Positions 13,111-24,948 of a stretch of 64,000 bases of DNA are shown here, in pieces; positions within the stretch are counted from its first letter, which is position 1, and each line of letters begins with the position of its first letter. Under the pieces are notes generated by a model. That model worked only from the letters and a program-made list of their open reading frames with translations. It searched no databases and was not told the origin of the DNA. This DNA comes from Carposina sasakii (Eukaryota; Arthropoda; Insecta; Lepidoptera; Carposinidae): NCBI GenBank assembly GCA_014607495.2, contig CP053153.1, forward strand, positions 496,001-560,000, read 5' to 3'. The position numbers were made by a program, and so were the translations under genes.

Positions 13111-13413
13111 GCACCGGTATGATGAATTTGGTGAGAGCGAGATGTCTCGCTTTTAAACGCCAAATTCACGGAGCTATTAATAACTAGATAAACTAAGCGG
13201 ATGTACTTAGCATGTAAAAAATAGACTTAAGAATTAGAATAGACACTCGTTCTCGAGCCAGGTATGAAGGAATTAGGGCTGATAGAAGTGGCTTGCAATC
13301 CCTTTTTACACACCAAGTAGAAATACTTGCCTTGTCTAGTTATTACTTAGCTTTGTGGATTTGACGTTTAAAAGTGAGACATCTCGCTCTCACCCAATTC
13401 ATCATACCGGTGC
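13111..13413. mobile_element. MITE with 59-bp terminal inverted repeats
   Basis: 13111-13169 and 13355-13413 are inverted copies over 59 bp with four mismatches, beginning GCACCGGTATGATGAATT. The inner part of each arm holds a further small palindrome (GCGAGATGTCTCGC). The element is non-coding. No target duplication was identified, so the superfamily is undetermined. Confidence 0.8.
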
Positions 13414-14086
13414 AGGAAGGAATAAAATTATTACCTATTAATCAGTAACATGGGTGAGCTAATTTGTTTTTATGCAGGTATCTATTTGGGTTTCTGTAGA
13501 ATATCAGATACTCTTACACATATGTGATTTAGACCAGTCTAAGGAACAAAAACGCTTTCCTTCGACCGAAAACTTGACATACTCTCTGCACCAGTTGTTT
13601 TCACTATTTTCCCAAAACATCAGCTCCTCGGGAAAATTCTCGCATACAAAACCCTAACTTCCTACATGTAAAATGCAATTTTTCTAACGTTCCCTGGCCG
13701 CCATCAATACCGCGGCCGATAGCCATTTGTCCAACCCCACAGCCAGTGTGATCGCTAAGTGACTACATGAACGTTTTGCAAGATTAATGTACACGCATAT
13801 TGAAATGGAAATGCTGTGTTTTGTGGTAATTGATTGTGTTTTAATTAGGGATTGTAAAATACATAGCTATAAGCTTAGTTTCACACAAAAGCCTCTTTCT
13901 CCGAGGTGTACACAGAGATCGCGGATTTCCACTTGCTACGGACCTGATACACCCCTTTCGATTTATCTACTAACTACTACTGCAGTATAATCTGAAGAAT
14001 ATATATTCATGCATGCATGTTAAACTTATAATCATAATTTTAACCTAGGTTTCTTTCTTCGGGTATTCTCTTAGCGCTTGTCATTG

Positions 14087-14160
14087 ACCACTTATCATTT
14101 ACGAGTAGACATGGCTGTGGGACCTTCTTTACGATGCTGCAGTTCCGGCTACCCTAATAA
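14087..14160 (-). repeat. Repeat family A fragment 3
   Basis: Decayed minus-strand piece: 'GGCTGTGGGACCTTCTTTACG' and 'CTGCAGTTCCGGCTACCC' match the family's GGAGATCCCACAGCC and GCTAGAACTGCAG blocks. Confidence 0.55.
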
Positions 14161-15029
14161 ATTCGCGAACATAGCAGTATGTATATACTATATGTGTTAA
14201 CCTAGGTACCAAAATAACCGGTGAATAGCGAATTAGTAAAAAACCAAGCCAAAACAACCACACATCACAATTCGCTCCAAACTTTCTCGCGCCAAAACAG
14301 CAAACCAACTTTAAACTATCTCATACATTGTTCATGAACTAAAAGCCTAAACTTTGACGTTGGCAGTATAGAGGATAAATCATCGGATTCCATCGCCTCC
14401 CCTGGAGTCAAGGCTGGGAATTCCGGAGTGTATGAAGCCCACGATCCTGCCATATGTCATTTCGGTCAAGCCGCTATTTGTCTTGCAAAAATTCGGGGAA
14501 ACCTTCTCGGAATGCACGCCTCAGTGGAATGTGAAGGGTTACTCGGACTATTCCTGTAATTGGTTCGGAATTGTGACGAGTACTGACGTGGTGGAAATTA
14601 TAGTTTTTCGAAGTCTTCGGATGCTCCGTTCCCCTTTGTAAGGATTTTAATTGTCTTTTTACTCTACTGCCAAGCAAGGGTAAAGCTTTGACTACTCCTG
14701 TCATTCAAGGAACTAACTCTAGTTTTTGAGAACGATACTTTAATAATAGATTAAGTATTATTAAGGCTACAATTTAACACAAAAATAGTATAAGAGAGCG
14801 CTTGTTAAAATATGAAATGTGATAATAATAAATAGGATAGCATTGATTGAACACGACTACAATTCATCAGACCTCCGCCAATTAGAATCTTTGTACAAGA
14901 TGGCATATACAAACAACATTTACAATCCTACTCTTATTATCAAGACCCTTCCTTTTATCTTAAAGTCAAACATAGGGAATTTAGGAATCACATTCTATAG
15001 AATAAAGAGTGTTTTGCATTAATCCTAAT
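14161..15029. other. Non-genic stretch with GC-richer pocket
   Basis: 14370-14660 is GC-richer than its surroundings and is open in two overlapping frames (69 codons plus, 76 codons minus). Neither product is recognisable and there are no splice or start cues, so no gene is called. Confidence 0.4.
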
Positions 15030-15137
15030 ATCATCAGCAACTTGTCAGTGATCATTTACATCTGTTCCCGATATGCGAAACGTGGCTATGTGATCTTCTT
15101 TATGATCTTGCAGTTCTTCTACATCTTCTGGCTACCG
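15030..15137 (-). repeat. Repeat family A fragment 4
   Basis: Minus-strand core of the family: 'CAGCAACTTGTCAGTGATCA', 'TTACATCTGTTCCCG', 'AACGTGGCTATGTGATCTTC'. The 99-codon frame 15009-15308 reads through this repeat and is not a gene. Confidence 0.65.
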
Positions 15138-15617
15138 AATCAATTTAGAAGAGAGTATGCGTTTACTTCTATGTATATTATAACCCAACAAAAAACTGAC
15201 CGCAAAATAAAGCCATCAATTTCAATAACTTTGCCCCTCAACCACAAATTACCGGCACATTTCGATAATGAAATAGACATAAAGTTTTCACCACAAAAGG
15301 TTTTATAACATGGTGCCGCCGGTCGGAGGCCGACAAATGTGCGGCAAATGAACCGAATTAGATGCAATAAGGTGTGTGGTGCCATTATGGAAGAGATTGG
15401 CTTGGAATTGGGATTGAGAATTTATTGTTTTAACATCAATAGAGTATGAAGAGATAAATTGCAAAAACTGTATTAGACTTGACGAAGATATTGGTGCACA
15501 GATTTTTTTCAATTTTTACATTTATTTTGTTTAGTTAGTAATTTGGTATGTAATTGATCAGTAGATATCTCTTAGGTTATGAATTTGACCCTAGAAAATA
15601 TTTAAAAATCATATTCC

Positions 15618-15727
15618 TCAAATAGGTTTGCTAGAACTGCAAGATCACAAAGGAACTCCCGCAGTTAGCATAGCGGGGATAGATGTTACTTAGAGACAAG
15701 TGGTCAGCTTATCGCTTGAGAGCTTCA
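15618..15727 (+). repeat. Repeat family A fragment 5
   Basis: Plus-strand core: 'GCTAGAACTGCAAGATCAC', 'TTAGCATAGCGGGGATAGATG', 'AGCTTATCGCTTGAGAG'. Open frames of 84-90 codons downstream (15683-16131) start in this repeat and show no domain. Confidence 0.6.
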
Positions 15728-17398
15728 AAATCAGTACAAGAAATCATAAACCACACACATATTGGAAACCTAATCACAAAAGAAATTCGAGTTTCCAATC
15801 AACATTTCCGAAACACGCAAAAAACAAAATGGCGTAATCAGTTGAACGCTGACCGCAAACCGGCGACAGAACAAATGTGTTGCAAACAAGTCGAGTTAGG
15901 TTTAATGGTGGTCAGGCGGAAGGCCAGCTCGGTAGCGGTGTGTGGTCGCGGCTGAGTTCTCTTAGATTGTGTGGAGTTGCCTTTATAGAAAAGTTTCAAA
16001 CGGAAATATGTTCAGTTTTTATAATGCTTGTTTGTAAATCATCATCTTCCTGCTCTGTTCCCATTCATTTGGATCTCGTTACTCGGTCCCAGTTCACGCA
16101 TATTTCACACAGTCTATCAAACACTTCTTAAGTTTACCTCTTCCTCTATAACCATACACTGTATATTTATAAATTGCTCATAAATCGGTCCAAATTTTTC
16201 ACAGGTTTTTTATTGTCTGGAGATTCCTTACAGGTAACTAAATTGTTGAAACGAAATCACTCTCTTGCAATTATGCATTTGTGTAACTGAGTCACTATAT
16301 AGGTATAATTCAAGGTTTGTATATACGAAATAATATGAAAAATCCTAAACTATCCCCTATTTCTACTAACGTTTACCCAAGACCTTCTATCCCCTGTTTC
16401 CACTAACATTTACCAAAGACTCCTTTTATCAGAAAAAGAAAATGATTAGCCAGATATCCCGTTTAGTCCGTAAGTCCCGCGGGACATTTTCAATAAGGCA
16501 GTAAGTGGCAATGTGTGATTACCGACAGGGGCACCCGGGGATCCAAACACGGAAATTACACTAAAGATACGTTTTGTCCACATTAAGGAAAATATGTGAC
16601 CTTTCTTTTTTCTAGTAGTATCGGTGGAATCGGCTACCCGGATTGGGAAAAAAATGTATTTTGTTTTAGTTTGCAATTTGTTCTATTATTTTTGTGATAT
16701 ATCGTAAAAACTTGATCATAAAAATTGTATTTACAGTAGCTGTAGCTGATTATTTTTAGGTTTTGTTGGCTATTTTTAGAAATTTATGAATGATATTCAG
16801 TATGTGGTTAAAATCAGCTGTATGGATCTCGATGAAACGTTATAGGTTTATCAAGTAGAAAGAAACATGTAGGTACTTAGCTGACTTTCAATAATCAATT
16901 AAGTACATGAAGCCCTAAAAATAATGGACTAAGTAAGATCGATGACTGAAAAAATAAGATGGTGAATTTCATAAAGACCTTTACAAGCTTATACAAATAA
17001 CAGAAAAAGATATACAAAAAATCATATGCCCGGATATCTCCTTACACAAAACCGGGCATATTTCCAGCGCCCCCTAAAGTACCGGGAAGTAAGTCCGGGC
17101 CCCGCGGTCAGCCGGGTCCGGTGTGGTCCGGCCGATTCACCCGGCTCCTGTCTGATTTATCTGTGGTGCTGCTTCATCCGGATTTAGGGGAAACAATTAT
17201 CCGGATTGGGAAAAATAGACATCCTTCCTTTTTATATCTCTTGCTAGCTTATGAAGAATATTTTTATCACGGTTATCGGCTGTCTCCTATATCACCTATA
17301 CTAAATGAAGATCTGATTAACATTCATGATAATTTTCACCTGGGCCTATATCGACAATATTTTTTTAACGACTTAATCATACAAACATTCACACATTA
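15728..17398. other. Non-genic stretch with a 37-bp tandem duplication
   Basis: 16350-16386 and 16387-16423 are two direct copies of a 37-bp unit starting CTATCCCCT, with a few differences. GC-rich pockets at 16480-16560 and 17030-17215 contain repeated CCGG-type words (ACCGGG, TCCGGATT). The 102-codon frame 17121-17429 crosses the second pocket and is not recognised. Confidence 0.45.
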
Positions 17399-17480
17399 TA
17401 CACACGGTTGTGATAAAAAGATGGGGTAGCCAGTACTGCAGAATCACGAAGGAGACCTTACAGCCACGTTTAGAATAGAA
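17399..17480 (+). repeat. Repeat family A fragment 6
   Basis: 5' half of the family only, from 'ACACACGGTTGTG' to 'CAGCCACGTTTAGAATAG'. Confidence 0.55.
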
Positions 17481-17536
17481 TATTGTACAATTTTCGCTAT
17501 CGCATCGCTTCGGCTTTGCTATTGCAAATTAGGTAA

Positions 17537-17635
17537 TCAGGGGGCGGGTCAATTAACTCGGATGACTAATTTGACCATCTCTTTTAAACTGTTTATTCTT
17601 ATATTATGTACGTTTTTGGCAACGTTAATTTTTTC
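17537..17635 (+). repeat. Repeat family F, copy 1
   Basis: 'GGGTCAATTAACTCGGATGA', 'GACCATCTCTTTTAAA' and 'TTGGCAACGTTA' recur in the same order at 20560-20635. A two-copy repeat in this window with no identifiable ends. Confidence 0.5.
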
Positions 17636-18365
17636 AAATGTACAAGTATTGAAGTTCACACAAACATTACTGTCAGCTAATCTAAAACCACTTTTCTGTG
17701 AATTGTTTACGTAGATAAATGATCCAAAGCCTTAACAGATAACAAAAAAGTAAAATCTCACTACATTAATTATCATCTCATTATAATGTTCCTATTTCAG
17801 TAGCAACAAGATAGACAGGAACAATCTTATTAAAGTGCTCTAAACGATACTCCGCCTCTGCTCGTATCTCTGATTGAATCTACTTATTTGGCTTCACCAT
17901 TAAGTAGAGCTACTTTTTGTGCGGTGTTAGTGAACTAAAAAAATTATGTCATACAATGTAAACCTGAGTAGGTAGGTACAGCTGGTAATAAATATTATTT
18001 TTTACAGAGGCACTCAGTGACGTGATTATAGGTAGACGGGGGGTTTCATAATGAAATCTTTATAAAAAGTGGCACTAGTCAATCTATATAAACGTAATAA
18101 CTGCATTAGACCAGATTTTTAAACTTGAATCTTATGTGGTTACCATAAGACTCGACTTTGCTTGTATCAATTTATGACAATAGATGCCCAGCCATACATT
18201 TGAGCAGCTATTTGTCGTGCCATTTTTTGAGCGCTGTCAATGAATCTAGTTATAAACTCATCTAAGTAGGCACTACTAAAAACAAGATTTGACGTACATA
18301 GCAGCTTCACGAAATGCTCTTTTATCGATCGATGATAGATAATTATTTACTTACTTTTAAAACAT

Positions 18366-18571
18366 ATATATACACACAGCTGTGTTGCCGAAATGAGGTA
18401 GCTAGAATTTCAGTATCATAAAGAAGATCTCAAAGCCACGTTTAGCATAATGGGGATAGATTTAAATGTTCAGCGAAATATTACCAGCTGATCGCTTGAG
18501 AGAATGCCCGAGTCCCTTTGTCGACTCTTAGGAAATGCAGTGAAGATGTAGCTGATGTATTTTAGTGAGCC
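18366..18571 (+). repeat. Repeat family A copy 7, near full length
   Basis: Starts with the palindromic ACACAGCTGTGT and runs to 'GATGTATTTTAGTGAGCC'. With the copy at 32648-32835 it gives the best view of the family's limits. Confidence 0.7.
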
Positions 18572-19938
18572 AAAAAATATAAGTAAGTTCGAATTTAAAA
18601 TCAAGTCAAAAATGTATTCAGTGTAAAAAGATCCTAAAAGTCTATTATACGTCCAGCGTTATTGAATATGTAATTCTAATATTGTTTCATGCAATTTAGT
18701 AGTAAAAGTTTAATTTCACTGTATACTCGTATTCCATTCATTAGCCATTCCCATCAATGCGTTCAAATCTAATTCTCTTTCATAAACTGCACATAATTAA
18801 TCAAATACTTAATAAAGCTCAATCAATAAACAATAATGATTAGTTCATACCGAACGGTTCATAGCGGGCGTCTAATTAGGGCTGCTTCAGACCGGGCGCG
18901 TGCTGGCCCATCAATCAGCATGTCATTTTTTGTGCCACAAGTGTACGGCTACCGGAGCATTGTTGCGAGCAAAAAATAGGATATCATTAACATTGAGCGT
19001 ATGGAGTTATTGAAATTGTTATAGTAAACTTACTTGTTTGTTTGTTCGAGTAACTTGTCCGTTGCCTCACGGATATAGAATGTAATTATAATCATGGGAT
19101 AAACAGTAGCTTAAAAGCACTACATCTTTCTATGTAGTATGTAGGTATTAAGTTTTGATCTCTTCACTCGTTTTAATCTGTAATCAGAGTGAGAGAGCAT
19201 TGAGCAAGTAGTTTAATTTGGAAGCCACTAGAATAAGAGTATGTTTTATTATATATATAGGTACATGTATTCTTTATTAGCTGCCTTCTTTCCTTCCCTT
19301 TTACTATTGATCTACTTTTGCATTTTACGTAAAGGCAAGCTATTCTATTTCTACACACATAAGTATCGCATAAAACAAACAAACAATCTTACGGCGAATC
19401 AACAACTGCAGTATTTCGCCGGGAAAAAATATGGGTATAAGCCCTTATTTTGTAACATACCTGATCTGACACATTCATTTAGAATTTACCCGTCTAACAA
19501 CAAACCTAAGTTTACATCGCTTAACTTTTATAATCTATTCCTTAATGAGCACAGTAACTACAACCGCGTCCTAATTATAAGGACGCCCTACACACCGTGG
19601 TCCTTGTCGCGTCACGTGGGCAACACAATGGCCATTGTGACGGACAGACGCACAGGCTCGCGCATTGTTTTACAAACTTTCTATTAACCTTTAACTACTG
19701 ATTGTGAAAAACGCCGTGTCAAAGATGTGGTGTGCTCCTTGCGTGGGCGCAAGGATGTCACGTATGATGGTAGGATGGATGTGGTATATATTTTTGCTTG
19801 ACTAAGGCGAAGCCATGGGAAGGGTAGACAGTTGATATGATTGTTTTAGGTTAGCGGTGAAAAAATGCTTGTTTTGAAAATCATTCACAATTTTATTATT
19901 TATCCTAAGTGGCACTGGTTAAGTATTTCGTAGGTATA
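18572..19938. other. Non-genic stretch with two CpG-rich pockets
   Basis: 18845-18970 and 19570-19675 are GC/CpG-richer than the surroundings and have no clear gene. The 148-codon frame 19241-19687 is the longest unexplained plus-strand frame. Its start is a tyrosine/leucine-rich AT run and the rest matches nothing I know, so I do not call it. Confidence 0.4.
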
Positions 19939-19940
19939 TA

Positions 19941-20411
19941 TAGGGTGTTTGTGACAGCCAGGCAAATATTGATACCATGACTTCAGACCATGGTTCTGAG
20001 GCGGAAAACACTGAAAATTTTCGTAGGAAAAATCCGAAATTTTCCGAAAAAATTTTTATACTTTCAGGAAAAAATGTTTAGTTCGTTTAATTAGGCCTTA
20101 AATAATGACAAAAATAAAATTTTTACCAAAAAATGATTTTCAAAAAAAAGTTGCCCTCAAAAATGTTAAATAACTGATCAACCCTAATGGAGAGTCACAA
20201 GTGATCCAAAAAACAGAAATGTGTCACATAATAACCAATAAGCCAATTTAATTAGTCACACGATCGCCCGATACAATTGACGCGGAGAGCAAAGATTAAT
20301 CATAATCAAATCAAAAATACATTTCCTGCGAGTAATAACACTGTCGTATAACTCAACAGAACGGTACTTGTTCAACATTTCAGTATTTGCCTGGCTGTCA
20401 CCTACGCCCTG
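19941..20411. mobile_element. Mariner-type MITE with GTGACAGCCAGGCAAAT inverted ends
   Basis: Both ends carry a 17-base shared block (19951-19967 forward; 20384-20400 as its reverse complement) preceded by an AGGGTGT / AGGGCGT lead. The element is flanked by TA (19939-19940 and 20412-20413), the target duplication of Tc1/mariner elements. It is 471 bp, non-coding, with A-rich runs inside. Confidence 0.75.
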
Positions 20412-20413
20412 TA

Positions 20414-20565
20414 GAAAAAAATAAGCATGGGTGCGAAAACAGTTCAGAAAGAGTTCCCGATAGAATTTTTAGATAGCTCTATTTTAAAATATATAATACT
20501 AGAATCGAACCCACGACCTCTGCATTCCACGTGTCAGTGCTCTAACCACTGAGCCACCGGGTCAA
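20414..20565 (-). mobile_element. tRNA-derived SINE
   Basis: On the minus strand, an A-box 'TGGCTCAGTGGTTAGAGC' (20539-20556) and a B-box 'GGTTCGATTCT' (20501-20511) stand 27 bases apart, as in a tRNA gene. The acceptor stem cannot close: the 5' side reads GACCCGG but the expected CCGGGTC is absent downstream. It is therefore a SINE head, not a functional tRNA. The body runs to the right end of the neighbouring MITE. Confidence 0.75.
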
Positions 20566-20635
20566 TTACTCGGATGACGAATTTTACCATCTCTTTTCTA
20601 AATTACATATTGGCAACGTTATTTTTCATCCCGAT
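20560..20635 (+). repeat. Repeat family F, copy 2
   Basis: Second copy of the block at 17537-17635: 'GGGTCAATTACTCGGATGAC', 'ACCATCTCTTTT', 'TTGGCAACGTTA'. It touches the SINE head, so the two may belong to one composite element. Confidence 0.5.
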
Positions 20636-22770
20636 AGCTATACACTAGCCAAATCTCGGCAAACAAAGCTGAATCCTAATACTAGTTTTTACTCGTACTA
20701 GTAAAATTTTCGAACGAAGAAAAAAAGAGAAGTACGCGCGGATAGACGTACCAGTGGTTGATATTGATATTAATTTGACATCTAGGTTAGATAGGTGAAT
20801 TTTTAATTTAGCAACATAATATTTTATATTCATACATAATTATGTATTAGGCAATACAACATTCATTCATAGGCAATATACCGACCTACATGGACGTGAA
20901 CGATCTCACACACGTATTCTTAGTATATAGAAAATTATCTTTCAAGGGAACTCAGTTGAGGAATCAGCTAATACTTTGTTTTATTTGACGGTAAAGTTAT
21001 TTTTCAATGCTTCAATGAAATTAAAATTTGTAACATTAGAGTCTTTAATTTGAGAAATCAACTAAATACCACATCCATAGCTACTCAAACTTTGTAGCTC
21101 ACGTGTCCGTAGCCAGCATGACAGGCACACGACAAAACCGAACATACCCACGTAAGTACAGTACATGCACGTAATATACGAATCGAGTACGATAGTCACA
21201 CATTATGTGTCTCCTTTCACATTTCAACTACTACTTAAAAACAACCTACACCATTAGATTTAAAGTCGATTATAAATCCATTTGAATATATAGTAGGATA
21301 TTTTAGTTGTGTGAATCAATTTGAACTGTGACTCGTTAGAATACGGTGTTTATTGCGTTTTGTAAGTTGAGAAAATGTGTATGCTGACTGTACAGTTTCG
21401 ATTCGGTAGGATGTACATAAAGTGATGTGACATTTATTACATAATTTGTATGCTACTAAGTGTTAAAGTCTGTAAGTTTACTAAGCAGCTTTCACAAAAC
21501 TGTTCTAAGATTATGAAATAAAAAAGGAAATTATTTCATAAAATACTAGATTACCACGATATTAGTTTTCTTACCAGCAACGTGTCCTTCCTCTTTAATT
21601 TATATGAAAAAAGATGCCACGATGGGATAGCACCCTAATCTAGGAACAAGCTACTGGAAAAACTAGTTCATTAGACAGTTATGTGCGTTATTTAATGCCT
21701 TTATCTCTACGATTATCGATCTGGCTCTATATGGACGTATCCAGTTCTAACCGGTTTGAGGCAGATATGCATACTGCACTGAGAGAATACAGTACACTGA
21801 GGGAAACATTACTAAACTACAAAATTATATTTATATTTAAATTGTCTAGGATTAAAAGTTAGACCAACTTGTATGAGAACGCTGACCTATACAAAAACAT
21901 TTAGCCTGCCAAAATATAACAATGTATATGGTACACACACATGCTACCGGATATAATTAACGAAATGCCTGCTGAACTAATAAGAGACTTTGTACAGTCG
22001 CCTAGAAATAACTTACATTTAATTAAAAAGTATTATGTAAACGGAACGATCTCGCCACTCCAGACAGACCAATAAGGACTACGTGAGTGGCAAATTGTAG
22101 TATTAATGTATTCATGAAAATGTAAAATAAATTAATATATGTATATATAAACGAGTCAACTATAAAAGTGAGAGAAATATAAAAAAATAGAGAATGAAGA
22201 TATTTAAACATCCTATTTAACAGTACCCCACACAAGACCCTAGGTTGATAATGGGATAGATATGTTAAAAAATTACCGTATATGACAATTGTTTAAGCTG
22301 AACGTTGTCTAAATATGGCAGATATTGTATTCATTTTGCTGTCAAATGTCATTTTTAAACAGTGCATCTTAGACGCGGTTTTTACTAACACCGTGATTAA
22401 TATAAATAGTATTTCCTTTGTGCAGTGAAAAGAAGGTAAAATTTTATTTTTTTAAAAGGATATATCTTCGAGTAACAACAGTTGTTGGCTTTAAGTCCTT
22501 ACTATATAGTTTCATTATTTTGAACTGCCCAGTAGTGCAGTATTTAACATCAACATCAATATTCTGTTTCATGAAAATTAACTCTAAAAGCGCAGGTTTT
22601 CAGTTTAGTGGACCGAGTATTTGCAAATATTTACATTTATGCATAGAATTGCAGATTATTTATCATTTACGATGGCTGGGGCGTATTTAAAAAAGAATAT
22701 TTATAAATATTTGGTTCTTAGGACTGATTTGAATTTATAGTGTATTTGTAGTATTTTTCAGTAGAGGAGT
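20636..22770. other. Non-genic AT-rich stretch
   Basis: No gene, no clear element ends. Short open frames (62-90 codons) in both strands are chance products of AT-rich DNA. Confidence 0.5.
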
Positions 22771-22773
22771 AAA

Positions 22774-22834
22774 ACAATTAAATCAATCCTGCTGCAAAGA
22801 CATCATCGTCATGCAACAGGACTGATTTAATTGT
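22774..22834. ncRNA. Compact pre-miRNA-like hairpin (candidate only)
   Basis: 22774-22796 and 22812-22834 pair over 23 bp with two mismatches around a 15-base loop. Size and loop fit an insect pre-miRNA, but seed and conservation cannot be judged here. It could equally be a remnant of an inverted-repeat element. Strand is undetermined because both transcripts would fold. Confidence 0.25.
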
Positions 22835-22954
22835 GGAAGCAAGATATAGCTCGATGTCTACGGCGTCTCTTTCTCTGCGAAACAATACTGCGTTGAGTTC
22901 TGTCTTTTGTAGTTGGTGCAATATTACAACATACACCATTGAACACGGATTATA

Positions 22955-23523
22955 TGAGAACCGCAATATCCTAAAGGAGATACCACGTCCACATTTAGCC
23001 GCAGCAGATGTAAATAATATGTGGCAAGTTGCTAGTTTATCGTCTGACAGAATGGCCGAGTTTCTTAGTCGACTCTTACTACAGGATGTTTTTTCGTTGG
23101 CACCCTTAACGAAGGGTACGTACTCTATATGACTCTATACATCAAATAAAGTAAGATAATGCAAAAAAAAATCTGGGAAATGATGTAATTTTTTTTTATT
23201 ACTTGATCGGGCGAAATTTGTAGTGTCCAGTGTTTATGCTAGTTTTTTCATAGACAGATATTAATTATTTCTGATGAAAAAATCTTGCTACACGCGTCTA
23301 TGTGCATTTATGCAGAAAAACGCAGTCTATTTACTCAACTTTGGACCCTAATATTTTGGAAAACAGACACTTCCCAGGTATGCTTCCATAGAGCAAAATT
23401 ATCGTGATGATGAGGAGATTCCGTAGTTTTCGGGAACGTTGACGACCTAAAATCACTCTGTATATTATCTTCTAATATAGTGCAGCTGATGTATTCTCAT
23501 AAAATGCCGCATCAGCACAGGAT
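22955..23523 (+). repeat. Repeat family A copy 8, split by a mariner-type MITE
   Basis: The left part (22955-23081) ends at 'AGTCGACTCTTACTA'. The right part resumes at 23461 and finishes with 'GCAGCTGATGTATTCTCA' and 'GCATCAGCACAGG'. The interruption is exactly the MITE 23082-23460. Confidence 0.75.
23082..23460. mobile_element. Mariner-type MITE, subfamily M1 copy 1
   Basis: Begins CAGGATGTTTTTTCG and ends AAAATCACTCTG, between TA dinucleotides (23080-23081, 23461-23462). A second copy of about 373 bp occurs at 57845-58217 and matches through the body ('TAGACAGATATTAATTATTT', 'GCATTTATGCAGAAAAACGC', 'CTCAACTTTGGACCCTAATA'). It is non-coding; terminal repeats are short and imperfect. Confidence 0.8.
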
Positions 23524-23949
23524 TATCATTATGCATATTCCTTCCACTCATTATTTTCAACAATCTTCATTTCGATTTCTTTCTCTCATACATTTGCATT
23601 TATCTTTCATGAAGAGCATTTTTTTATTCCTGTAAATATAATATTATGTACTTGTGGTATATTTGGCCTAATTATTATTTTTCATAATTGGTTACTCACA
23701 TTCATATAGAAGCGCTTTTTGTCTGAACCGTATAAGATATTAATTGAAGGTATAAAATATAATATTATTTCCTCTAACTACTCGTAATAAGATTAATGGA
23801 GAAGTTTGCCACGTTCCAGCTAGGTGACCCTGTGCGGTCGTGATGGCCTTCGCATTGCTGTACAGGGGGATTGTCTAGTTATTCGACCTACGATTGTGTT
23901 TAGTAGCAAATTACTATTACTACCTACCATAACTCTTTTGCCAATCCCC

Positions 23950-24205
23950 AGGAATTTCTATATATATATATTTATATTCACACACTTCACAACACATTAA
24001 CTTAGTCCCACATTAAGATCCATAAGGTCTTGTGTCGTGGGTACTAAGCAACGGTATATAAATACATAGATAAGTATAGAAACATCCATGACTCGGAAAC
24101 AAACATCAATATTCATCATATCAATGTTTGCACCTACCGAGATTCGAACCCAGGACCTATGGCGCTGCAGGCAGGGCCACTACCTACTACACCAATCGGC
24201 CGTCA
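23950..24205 (-). mobile_element. tRNA-derived SINE with AT-repeat tail
   Basis: Minus strand: A-box 'TGGTGTAGTAGGTAGTGG' (24177-24194) and B-box 'GGTTCGAATCT' (24140-24150), then a body with 'TTTGTTTCCGAGTCATGGATG' shortened at its ends, 'ACGACACAAGACCTTATGG' and 'AATGTGGGACTAAGTTAATG', then an (AT)n tail near 23960-23972. This layout matches common lepidopteran tRNA-headed SINEs. Open frames of 61-87 codons here are spurious. Confidence 0.8.
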
Positions 24206-24483
24206 TGCTATGGTTTATTTGTATGTCACTGGTCGATTTTTTTGATCCTGGCTTACAGGAGTTGCAGTGGCGGGATCGAGTGTTTGTCCAATACCGACAA
24301 ACATTACTTTACAACAATTCAATCACACTATTTCAAGTAGACCACTTTTAAAATTAAAAGTTGGGCAGAGTAATCTAAGTTTGATTTTTTTAAACTTGGA
24401 TTTGAAACGTTTTACAACAATTGTTCCATTTGAATCTCTGGGGTTCAATTGAACTCTGTGACGTAATACAGCATCTGAACAAA

Positions 24484-24506
24484 TGAATGCATACATACAT
24501 ACATAC
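24484..24506. repeat. (ATAC)n microsatellite
   Basis: Five or so units of a CATA/ATAC tetranucleotide, just before a family-A repeat. Confidence 0.8.
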
Positions 24507-24517
24507 ACTGATGTACT

Positions 24518-24948
24518 CCTAAAATGAGGAAGAAAGAACTTGCAGGCTTACTAAGGACATCGTACAGCTATGCTTAGCATAGTCATAGAGGAATAAGATG
24601 TAGACATAGAGTGCTAATGTCATACTAACAGTAGGTACTTGACACTTAGATTGCATTACCATACGTTACAATACATTAGTAATGTAGTACATTACTTTAC
24701 ATTTCACTAATAGAATCTAAGTGACAAGGACTGGAATTGTGAGGCAACGAAAAGACTAATGGTGCATCGAAACAGTTAGTATGACATTAGCACTCTATGA
24801 CATCTTATTCCTCTATGGCATAGCGGAGCCAGGTGTATACGATCAGTGAATGATAATTTGGTAAATCATCGACTGAAAGAACGCCAATGAGTTCCTTAGT
24901 CCACTCTGACGACATGCACGTAAGAAGATGTAGTGAAGCGCAAGCACA
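24518..24948 (+). repeat. Repeat family A copy 9, split by a foldback MITE
   Basis: Left part 24518-24582 ends 'TGCTTAGCATAG'; right part from 24819 starts 'CATAGCGGAGCCAGGTG' and continues to 'AGAAGATGTAGTG'. The two halves join precisely if the MITE 24583-24818 and one CATAG are removed. Confidence 0.7.
24583..24818. mobile_element. Foldback MITE inserted in family A, CATAG duplication
   Basis: 236 bp. Ends TCATAGAGGAATAAGATG and CATCTTATTCCTCTATGG are inverted copies, and the pairing extends about 45 bases inward. The 5-bp repeat CATAG flanks it (24578-24582, 24819-24823). The interior 'AAGGACTGGAATTGTGAGGC' is shared with the larger foldback at 8655-10118. Confidence 0.75.

Noticed and set aside
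19241..19687. 148-codon plus-strand frame
   Set aside because: Tyr/Leu/Phe-rich translation of AT-rich DNA at its start, no domain, no splice or promoter cues.
20501..20565. tRNA gene on the minus strand
   Set aside because: A and B boxes are good but the acceptor stem cannot form; it is the head of a SINE.
24140..24205. tRNA gene on the minus strand
   Set aside because: Same reason; a typical SINE body and AT tail follow.
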